Part shown: positions 1-5,323 of the stretch, piece by piece
Layout: every line of letters starts with the position of its first letter
Numbering within the stretch: the first letter of the stretch is position 1
Assembly (NCBI GenBank): GCA_039928615.1
Contig: JBDSSS010000203.1
Span: forward strand, 1-5,966
Direction: 5' to 3'
Origin: JBDSSS01 sp039928615
GTDB lineage: Bacteria > Actinomycetota > Actinomycetes > Actinomycetales > Dermatophilaceae
DNA: 5,966 nucleotides
Notes under the pieces: model-generated
The model's input: the letters and a program-made list of their open reading frames with translations, nothing else
What the model was told of the DNA's origin: nothing
The model's database searches: none
Translations under genes and position numbers: made by a program

Positions 1-1492
1 CTTCTACACGCACGGCCTGAGCGACGAGGAGCGTCAGCGTCTCGGGGCTCTGCCCACCGGCCGCGGGGTGCTGGGTCTGCTGATCCGCGACCCTCGCCCG
101 CGACGGCTCCACGACCTCACCAGCCACCCCGACTCGGCAGGCTTTCCCGAGCACCACCCCGCCATGCGCACCTTCCTCGGCGTGCCGCTCCGCCTGCGTC
201 AGCACGTCTTCGGGAACCTCTACCTCACGGAGAAGCTGGACGGGTCCGACTTCACCGACGACGACGAGGCCCTCGTCGTCTCGCTCGCCGCGGCTGCCGC
301 CGTCGCGATCGACAACGCGAGACTCTACGAGCGCAGCCTGTCTCGGCAGCGCTGGTCGCAGGCGACGAGTGAGCTCGCCCAGTCCTTGCTCGAGGCCGAC
401 GACGAGGAGGCATCACTCGAGCTGATGGTGGGACGGGTCCTCGAGAGCAGCGCCGCCCGGTCCGTCGCCGTCGCCGTACCCGATACTGCCGGACGGCTCG
501 AGGTGCGGGCCGTGGCGCGGCTCGTTGCGGCTGACAACGGTGGCCACGCCCCCCGGGGGACCCTGCTGCTCGGGTCGTGCTGGGACGACGCACTCAGTAT
601 GCGGCAGCCAGTCCTCCACGTGCCCGGGGACGCCCCCGACCCAAGCACACGGCCTGCCCTCGAGGCCCGACGGCTGCTCGATCTCGACGACGAGGCTCCG
701 GTCGCCGTCGTGCCGCTCGCCGCCGGACCCTTGTCGGTCGGACTGCTGCTCACGGGTTGGGGGCCGGGGGAGGAGCGAGTGGCCCAGGACTCCCTTCCCG
801 ACCAGGTCGCCTTCGCCCTGCAGGCGGGAGTCGCGTTGACGGCAGCGCGGTCGCAGGTCGACCGCGCCCGGATCGCCATCCTCGAGGACCGCGAGCGCAT
901 TGCCCGCGACATGCACGACAACGTCGTCCAACGGCTGTTTGCGACCGGGCTGTCCCTCCAGTCGACCACCCCCCTCGCCCAGCACCCGGTGGTGCACTCC
1001 CGGCTCAACGCCGCCGTGACCGAGCTCGACACCGCGATCACGGAGATCCGACAGGCGATCTTCGGGCTGCACACGCCCCACCCCTCGACCGCCGTCCCGG
1101 CTCGAGTCGCCGAGATTGCCCAGTCGTATGCCGTGAGCCTGGGCTTTGCGCCCCGGGTCACCATCGAGGGGACCTGGCCGCCCACCTTGGCGCCACTGGT
1201 GAGCGCTGACGTCGAGTCGGTCGTGCGTGAGGGGTTGGCCAACGTCGCGCGTCACGCCCGCGCCTCGTCGGCCTGGGTCAGGGTGTCGGTCGGGCAAGCC
1301 GTCGAGGTCGATGTCGTCGACGACGGCGTGGGCATGGAGGGGCACCAGCCTCGCAGCGGCCTGGTCAACCTGCATGCACGCGCCGAGGCCGCAGGGGGGA
1401 GCCTGCTTGTCGAGCCCGGCGAGCATGGCGGCACGCGACTGTGTTGGCAGGTGCCCGCGCCGTTGAGGGACGACGACAGGAGCAACCGATGA
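1..1492 (+). CDS. devS: DevS/DosT-type heme GAF sensor histidine kinase (5' partial)
   Basis: Sensor kinase of a two-component system, predicted cytoplasmic, that autophosphorylates on histidine and passes the phosphate to the next gene's product. The reading frame is open from base 2 to the stop; 496 residues are visible. Compared from memory with the 578-residue M. tuberculosis DevS, roughly 97 N-terminal residues lie upstream. Visible order: C-terminal part of GAF-A (residues 1-95), a diverged second GAF (about 115-285), a HisKA_3 dimerisation domain with H-box RDMHDNVVQRLF (phospho-acceptor His305, DxxxQ motif D306-Q310), then HATPase_c with N-box EGLANVARHA (Asn414), G-box DDGVGM (D440-M445) and GEHGGTRL near the end. 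In GAF-A, HPAMRTFLGVP (His52) and LYLTEK (Tyr74) are 22 residues apart, the same spacing as the DevS heme ligand His149 and distal Tyr171. No membrane segment is visible. The gene is translationally coupled to the regulator by an ATGA overlap. The GTG at 68 is an internal codon, not the start. Family assignment is very secure; which ligand it senses is inference. Confidence 0.95.
   Translation, partial: FYTHGLSDEERQRLGALPTGRGVLGLLIRDPRPRRLHDLTSHPDSAGFPEHHPAMRTFLGVPLRLRQHVFGNLYLTEKLDGSDFTDDDEALVVSLAAAAAVAIDNARLYERSLSRQRWSQATSELAQSLLEADDEEASLELMVGRVLESSAARSVAVAVPDTAGRLEVRAVARLVAADNGGHAPRGTLLLGSCWDDALSMRQPVLHVPGDAPDPSTRPALEARRLLDLDDEAPVAVVPLAAGPLSVGLLLTGWGPGEERVAQDSLPDQVAFALQAGVALTAARSQVDRARIAILEDRERIARDMHDNVVQRLFATGLSLQSTTPLAQHPVVHSRLNAAVTELDTAITEIRQAIFGLHTPHPSTAVPARVAEIAQSYAVSLGFAPRVTIEGTWPPTLAPLVSADVESVVREGLANVARHARASSAWVRVSVGQAVEVDVVDDGVGMEGHQPRSGLVNLHARAEAAGGSLLVEPGEHGGTRLCWQVPAPLRDDDRSNR
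1478..1482 (+). promoter_or_regulatory. Ribosome binding site of the response regulator
   Basis: AGGAG lies six bases before the ATG at 1489, inside the last codons of the kinase gene. It favours the ATG at 1489 over the in-frame GTG at 1441, which would add 16 residues unlike anything at the start of receiver domains. Confidence 0.75.
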
Positions 1493-2142
1493 GCATCAGG
1501 GTCTTCGTCCTGGACGACCACGAGATCGTGCGACGGGGGCTGCGGGACCTCATCGAGGCCAGCGGCGACCTTGTCCTCGTGGGGGAGTCCGGGTCTGCCG
1601 TCGAGGCGACGCGGCGCATCCCCGCCCTGCGTCCGGACGTGGCCGTCCTCGACGCGCGACTGCCCGACGGGTCGGGCATCGACGTCTGCCGCGACATCCG
1701 GTCGGTCGACCCGAGCATCCGTGTGCTCATCCTCACTTCCTACGACGATGAGCAGGCCCTCGTCGCATCGGTGCTCGCTGGGGCGTCCGGATATCTGCTC
1801 AAGGCGCTGTCGGGGGAAGGCATCGTCGAGGCCATCCACCGAGTCGCCAGCGGCGAGGCCCTGGCCGATCAACCAGAGGTAGGAGCCCTACGGGCCGGTT
1901 GGTCCTCGCGCGCCGAGACCGATCCCAGGCTGCGGTCCCTGTCTCCGACCGAGCGCCGCATCCTCGACCTCATCGCCGACGGGCTGACGAACCGGCAGAT
2001 CGGCGAGCACCTGGGCCTTGCCGAGAAGACGGTGAAGAACTACGTCTCCACGGTGCTGGCGAAGATGGGCATGGAGCGCCGAACCCAGGCCGCGGTGTAT
2101 GCCGCCACCCACCCAAGGGCCAAGCCCCCGCACGGTGGGTGA
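1489..2142 (+). CDS. devR: DevR/DosR-like NarL-family response regulator
   Basis: DNA-binding response regulator of 217 residues, the same length as mycobacterial DevR/DosR, and almost certainly the partner of the kinase encoded just upstream (ATGA overlap). The receiver domain (residues 1-120) has all expected residues: acidic pair D9-D10, phospho-acceptor D55 in VLDARLPDG, T83 in LILTSYDD, and K105 in GYLLKA. These sit one position later than DevR D8/D9, D54, T82 and K104. A linker (about 121-148) leads to a LuxR-type helix-turn-helix (about 150-205). Its recognition region AEKTVKNYVSTVLAKMGMERR retains K180, K183 and N184, corresponding to the DevR DNA-contact residues, and the following RRTQAAVYA also matches DevR. 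By homology the phosphorylated dimer would bind GGGAC-N4-GTCCC boxes, and one exists in the window at 5173-5192. The short tail ending PPHGG resembles the Pro/Gly-rich DevR tail. No separate promoter is visible, so it is probably transcribed with the kinase gene. Start chosen by the AGGAG site and receiver homology. Confidence 0.96.
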   Translation: MSIRVFVLDDHEIVRRGLRDLIEASGDLVLVGESGSAVEATRRIPALRPDVAVLDARLPDGSGIDVCRDIRSVDPSIRVLILTSYDDEQALVASVLAGASGYLLKALSGEGIVEAIHRVASGEALADQPEVGALRAGWSSRAETDPRLRSLSPTERRILDLIADGLTNRQIGEHLGLAEKTVKNYVSTVLAKMGMERRTQAAVYAATHPRAKPPHGG

Positions 2143-2165
2143 GGCCCTGCTGCTCAGGCCCCTCA
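2140..2165. terminator. Candidate bidirectional terminator hairpin between convergent genes
   Basis: TGAGG (2140-2144) pairs with CCTCA (2161-2165), and CCTG (2146-2149) pairs with CAGG (2155-2158), separated by a 1x2 internal loop and closed by a five-base loop. The outer arms contain the stop codons of both flanking genes. There is no T-tract on either strand, so it is not a classical intrinsic terminator; T-tract-poor hairpins are common candidates in actinobacteria. Function is inference. Confidence 0.35.
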
Positions 2166-4874
2166 GCGGGTGTCAGCGGTAGCCGTACCCCCCTCGGCGA
2201 GCACGGCCTCCCGCCCGGCCTGCAGGCGGACGACGGGGATGCGGGCGGGCGAGCAGGAGAGGTAGTCGATGCCGGCCGCGTGAAAGAACGCCGTGGACCG
2301 TGGGTCACCGGCGTGCTCGCCGCATGCCCCGAGACCCAGATCGGGCCGCGCGCGACGCCCGTCGATGGCGGCCAGACGCACGAGCGCCCCGACCCCGACC
2401 TCATCGATGGTCTCGAAGGGGTTCGTCGTGAGGATGCCCGCCTGGCGATAGGCGGTGAGGAACCCGCCCTCGGCGTCGTCGCGCGACATGCCCCAGCTCG
2501 TCTGGGTCAGGTCGTTCGTGCCGAACGAGAAGAAGTCTGCCTCGCCGGCGAGCGACGCGGCCGTGAGTGCAGCCCTGGGCAGCTCGACCATGACCCCGAC
2601 GGGCAGGTGCAGCTCGGTGCCGTGGGCCTGCGCCACCTCGGCCATGACGCGATCGATGCGCTCCCGCGCCACGACGAGCTCCGCGACGTCGGCGACGAGC
2701 GGCACCATGAGCTCGGGGCTGACCCTGCGGCCCTCCGCACGCAGCTGAAGGGTCGCCTCGGCCAGCGCGCGCACCTGCACGTCGATGATCTGAGGCAGCA
2801 CGGTCAGCAGGCGCACGCCGCGCAGCCCGAGCATCGGGTTGGACTCGTGCCAGCGGCGCACCGCAGCGAGGCGGCGTGTCGTGTCGGGGTCCTCGGTGCC
2901 GCGCTCCGCCTCGAGCGCGGCGTGGACCGACAGCTCGACGAGATCGGGCAGGAACTCGTGCAACGGTGGATCGAGCAATCGAACGACGACGGGCAACCCC
3001 TCCATCTCGACGAGCAACTCGCTGAGCTCGCGCAGGGCAAGCTCCTCGATCTGTTGGAGCGCTCCCTCGCGGTCGTTGTCGAGCACGACCCGCTCCACAA
3101 GCTGCCGACGTGAGCCGAGCAGCATGTGTTCGGTACGGCACAGCCCTATGCCCTCGGCACCGAATCGCCTTGCTGTCCGTGCTTCCTCGGGGATCTCGGC
3201 GTTGGCGAGAACCTTGAGGCGCCGTCGTTTGTCAGCGTGAGAGAGCAGGCACAGCACGGCGCTGACCACGGGGTCGGCGTCCGACGGCGCATCACCCTGG
3301 ATTGCCGTCGCGACGGCGCTCTGCTCGATGTCGCGTTGCCCCGCGAAGACGTCGCCGGTCGTTCCGTCCACCGACAGGAGCGACCCCTCCTGCAGCACCC
3401 GCCCACTGGGGAAGGTCGCGGTGCGGTTACGGAGGTCGACGACGAGTCCCTCGACGCCGGTCACGCAGGTGCGGCCGAGCCCGCGCGCGACCACCGCCGC
3501 GTGAGACGTGAGGCCACCCCGGGCCGTGACCACGGCTTGGGCCGCGACGAGACCGCCGAAGTCGTCGGGACTGGTCTCGGGTCGAACCAACACGACGCGG
3601 TGGCCCAGGGCGGCGCGCGCGACGGCGGTGGCGGCGTCAAGGACGAGCCGGCCGGTTGCGGCGCCCGGGCTCGCGGCGAGACCGTGGGCCAAGGTCGAGG
3701 CCGACGTGTCGCGGATGAAGGTCGGATGGAGAAGGGTCTGCAGCTGCGTGCCGTCGACGCGGGTCAGCGCCTCGTCGAGGTCGATGACCCCGTCGTCGAC
3801 GAGGGCCGAAGCGATGCGGAAGGCGGCTGCCGGGCTGCGCTTGCCGAGCCGGGTCTGGAGGATCCACAGCCGGCCCCGCTCGACCGTGAACTCGACGTCA
3901 CAAAGGTCGCGGTAGTGCGCCTCCAAGGTGCGCAGGTGCTCGCTCAGCTGCCGGTGCAGCTCGGGGTCCCGTCGCTGGAGCTCGGACAGGTCGAGCGGGC
4001 TGCGTACGCCGCTGACGACGTCCTCACCCTGGGCGTCCGGCAGGTAGTCGCCGAAGGCGCCGGGAGCGCCGCTCACGGGATCGCGGGTGAAGCAGACCCC
4101 GCTTCCGGAGTCCTCTCCTCGGTTGCCGAAGACCATCTGCACGACGTTGACGGCGGTACCCAGGTCGTCGGCGATGCGCTCGTGGCGTCGATAGAGGCGG
4201 GCCCGGTCGCCGTTCCAGGACCTGAAGACGGCGAGCACGGCCGCGTGCAGCTGCTCCCGCCCGTCCTGCGGCACGTCGTGGCTCGTCTGGTCGCGGATGA
4301 CCCCACGGAAGCTGTGCGTGAGCAGCTCGAGACCGTGTGCGTCGAGCTCTGCGTCCGTCTCCACGCCGGTGGCACGTCGCATCGCCGTCAGCTGGTCGTC
4401 GAAGAGCCGTCCGTCGACGCCGAGGACGGTGCGGCCGTACATCTGGGCCAACCGGCGGTAGCAGTCCCAGGCGAAGTGCGCCTCGCCGCGTCGTGCCAGG
4501 GTGGTCGCGACCTCATCGGTCATGCCGATGTCGAGGATGGTCTCCATCATGCCGGGCATGGAGAATCGGGCTCCCGAGCGCACGGAGAGCAGGAGCGGGC
4601 TCAGTGGATCGCCGAGCCGAAGGCCGGTGCGCTCCTCGAGCGCCACCAGCTCCTCCTCGACGCGGCTCCACAGGCCGTCGGGCTCGCCGCCGCTCGTCAG
4701 GTAGGCGCGGCAGGCCTCGGTGGTGATGATGAAGCCCGGCGGCACCGGCAGTCCGAGCCGGGTCATCTCCGCCAGCCCCGCGCCCTTTCCCCCGAGGAGC
4801 CCGGCCATCGACCGGTCTCCGTCGTGCAGCTCGACGACGAGAGGCTCGCTCGTCGTCCTCTCGATGACGCTCAT
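2163..4874 (-). CDS. ppdK: Pyruvate, phosphate dikinase (full length)
   Basis: Cytosolic enzyme interconverting pyruvate + ATP + Pi and PEP + AMP + PPi. The product is 903 residues, close to the usual 870-900. The N-terminal ATP-grasp region (about 1-350) shows LLGGKGAGLAEM (K30), SVRSGARFSMPGMMETILD (R99) and DAQGEDVVSG. The swivelling phosphohistidine domain (about 410-510) has GGLTSHAAVVARG with catalytic His458; Thr456, two residues before it, is the position phosphorylated by PDRP regulators in plants and bacteria. The C-terminal PEP/pyruvate barrel (about 530-890) has GIGLCRTEHM (R580), VRLLDPPLHEFLP (R632), MVELPRAALTA (E764), SFGTNDLTQ (N787) and GACGEHAGDP (Cys851). Spacings agree with the Clostridium symbiosum enzyme as I recall it (H455, R561, R617, E745, N768, C831). 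No key residue is missing, so it should be active. ATG 4874 is preferred because GGAGG lies just upstream and family homology begins near residue 10; an in-frame start at 5036 would add 54 unrelated residues. It converges on the regulator gene and diverges from the stress-protein gene. Control by the neighbouring DevR-like regulator is plausible but unproven. Confidence 0.96.
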   Translation of the reverse strand: MSVIERTTSEPLVVELHDGDRSMAGLLGGKGAGLAEMTRLGLPVPPGFIITTEACRAYLTSGGEPDGLWSRVEEELVALEERTGLRLGDPLSPLLLSVRSGARFSMPGMMETILDIGMTDEVATTLARRGEAHFAWDCYRRLAQMYGRTVLGVDGRLFDDQLTAMRRATGVETDAELDAHGLELLTHSFRGVIRDQTSHDVPQDGREQLHAAVLAVFRSWNGDRARLYRRHERIADDLGTAVNVVQMVFGNRGEDSGSGVCFTRDPVSGAPGAFGDYLPDAQGEDVVSGVRSPLDLSELQRRDPELHRQLSEHLRTLEAHYRDLCDVEFTVERGRLWILQTRLGKRSPAAAFRIASALVDDGVIDLDEALTRVDGTQLQTLLHPTFIRDTSASTLAHGLAASPGAATGRLVLDAATAVARAALGHRVVLVRPETSPDDFGGLVAAQAVVTARGGLTSHAAVVARGLGRTCVTGVEGLVVDLRNRTATFPSGRVLQEGSLLSVDGTTGDVFAGQRDIEQSAVATAIQGDAPSDADPVVSAVLCLLSHADKRRRLKVLANAEIPEEARTARRFGAEGIGLCRTEHMLLGSRRQLVERVVLDNDREGALQQIEELALRELSELLVEMEGLPVVVRLLDPPLHEFLPDLVELSVHAALEAERGTEDPDTTRRLAAVRRWHESNPMLGLRGVRLLTVLPQIIDVQVRALAEATLQLRAEGRRVSPELMVPLVADVAELVVARERIDRVMAEVAQAHGTELHLPVGVMVELPRAALTAASLAGEADFFSFGTNDLTQTSWGMSRDDAEGGFLTAYRQAGILTTNPFETIDEVGVGALVRLAAIDGRRARPDLGLGACGEHAGDPRSTAFFHAAGIDYLSCSPARIPVVRLQAGREAVLAEGGTATADTR

Positions 4875-4878
4875 GGCT

Positions 4879-4883
4879 CCTCC
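4879..4883 (-). promoter_or_regulatory. Ribosome binding site fixing the ppdK start
   Basis: Read on the minus strand, GGAGG ends four bases before the ATG at 4874 (context CGGAGGAGCC-ATG). This strong site decides for the 903-residue product over the 957-residue alternative beginning at 5036. Confidence 0.75.
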
Positions 4884-4927
4884 GATCGGGTGCAACAGGT
4901 CGGGGCGAACCGTCTGGTGGCCTCGCC

Positions 4928-4944
4928 TCCCTGCACTCCCTGCA
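4928..4944. repeat. Tandem 8-bp direct repeat
   Basis: TCCCTGCA occurs at 4928-4935 and again at 4937-4944, one base apart (nine-base period). It lies 54-70 bp upstream of the ppdK start, in the probable promoter or leader. A nine-base period is not a helical turn, so a paired operator is not strongly suggested. Chance occurrence is possible. Confidence 0.4.
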
Positions 4945-4970
4945 TCATCGGTCGACGAGGCACGCAACGA

Positions 4971-4990
4971 ACAGGGCCGATGGTCCTGCT
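4971..4990. promoter_or_regulatory. Possible degenerate DosR-type box upstream of ppdK
   Basis: GGGCC-GATG-GTCCT (4974-4987) matches the GGGAC-N4-GTCCC core at eight of ten fixed positions. Its centre is about 106 bp upstream of the ppdK ATG. A -10-like GATGAT on the minus strand is centred 34 bp beyond, nearly the same geometry as box to GACTCT on the stress-protein side. Mycobacterial DosR promoters often pair a strong and a weak box, but an 8/10 match in GC-rich DNA can easily arise by chance. Confidence 0.3.
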
Positions 4991-5122
4991 GCGGGATGAC
5001 AGACGACGCGTCGCCGGGACTGACCGTCACGATCACCGGCGCACTTCGGACGAGCTGACCTGCCTCGTGTCGTCGCGGGCCGGCAATCAGCGCGACACGC
5101 CACCGACCCGGGCTCGACCCAC

Positions 5123-5138
5123 CGTGGGCGTGCCCACG
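5123..5138. repeat. 16-bp inverted repeat
   Basis: CGTGGGC (5123-5129) and GCCCACG (5132-5138) are perfect inverted copies around a two-base centre. The short centre makes a DNA operator for a dimeric regulator more likely than an RNA hairpin. It does not fit the DosR consensus, so if it is functional a second regulator would be involved. The binding protein is unknown. Confidence 0.4.
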
Positions 5139-5172
5139 TCAGGTTGCCTGTCGTCCTCATGATTCTCGCCGA

Positions 5173-5192
5173 CAGGGGACCAAGGTCCCTGT
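5173..5192. promoter_or_regulatory. DosR/DevR-type operator box
   Basis: The core GGGAC-CAAG-GTCCC (5176-5189) matches all ten fixed bases of the central part of the mycobacterial DosR consensus TTSGGGACTWWAGTCCCSAA, with exact spacing; the outer TTS/SAA flanks are not conserved. Its centre is about 141 bp upstream of the stress-protein ATG and 308 bp upstream of the ppdK ATG. A DevR-like regulator encoded 3 kb away in the same locus supplies the expected binding protein. If the box centre lay near -43, transcription toward the stress protein would begin around 5225. Binding itself is inference. Confidence 0.8.
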
Positions 5193-5209
5193 CCATCGAG
5201 CTGTTGCCC

Positions 5210-5228
5210 TGCGACTCTTGAGTTCGCA
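5210..5228. repeat. Imperfect inverted repeat downstream of the DosR-type box
   Basis: TGCGACTC (5210-5217) is complementary to GAGT (5220-5223) plus CGCA (5225-5228), with a single bulged T at 5224 and a TT centre. It lies 18 bp after the box, where the start of transcription toward the stress-protein gene would be expected. It could be an operator or a 5'-end hairpin; neither is demonstrated. Confidence 0.35.
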
Positions 5229-5323
5229 GTTGGGTCGCAAAGCGGCCCGCGGCGACGCCGACGACGTGATGACACGGTGGGCCCGTCCCGGCTGGACGAG
5301 GGAGCAAAGTGAGGTGGGACAGC

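Larger units (their letters stand above)
4875..5323. other. Divergent regulatory intergenic region between ppdK and the stress-protein gene
   Basis: These 449 bases separate two genes transcribed away from each other. Open frames here on either strand encode nothing recognisable, and the longer ones continue antisense into flanking genes. The region holds an excellent DosR-type box (5173-5192), a weaker one (4971-4990), a 16-bp palindrome (5123-5138), an imperfect palindrome (5210-5228), an 8-bp tandem repeat (4928-4944) and the two ribosome binding sites. It must contain at least two outward-facing promoters. No convincing -35/-10 pair can be picked by eye; the best -10-like hexamers are GACTCT at 5213-5218 (+) and GATGAT at 4949-4944 (-), both weak. 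Confidence 0.8.

Noticed and set aside
68..70. GTG at 68 as the start of the kinase gene
   Set aside because: The frame is open to the left edge, and the upstream codons (FYTHGLSDEERQRLGALPTG) continue the DevS-like GAF-A homology.
1899..3113. A 404-codon + strand open frame spanning the end of devR and the start of the antisense ppdK region
   Set aside because: It crosses the stops of two well-supported genes in another frame and has a low-complexity translation without homology signals.
5016..5030. GGGACTGACCGTCAC as a further DosR-type box
   Set aside because: The left half-site is good, but the right half is shifted by one base and ends CAC rather than CCC, so symmetry and spacing both fail.
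4875..5036. A 54-residue N-terminal extension of the dikinase starting at 5036
   Set aside because: The extra residues resemble no part of PPDK, and the ATG at 4874 has a strong GGAGG site. The extension would also be translated across the candidate weak DosR-type box.
3126..5162. A 678-codon open frame on the + strand antisense to ppdK
   Set aside because: The dikinase on the other strand has every family motif. Long antisense frames are expected in GC-rich coding DNA, and this translation shows no recognisable domain.
5159..5221. A 20-codon + strand frame (ATG 5159) overlying the DosR-type box
   Set aside because: It has no ribosome binding site, it overlaps the operator, and its composition looks random.
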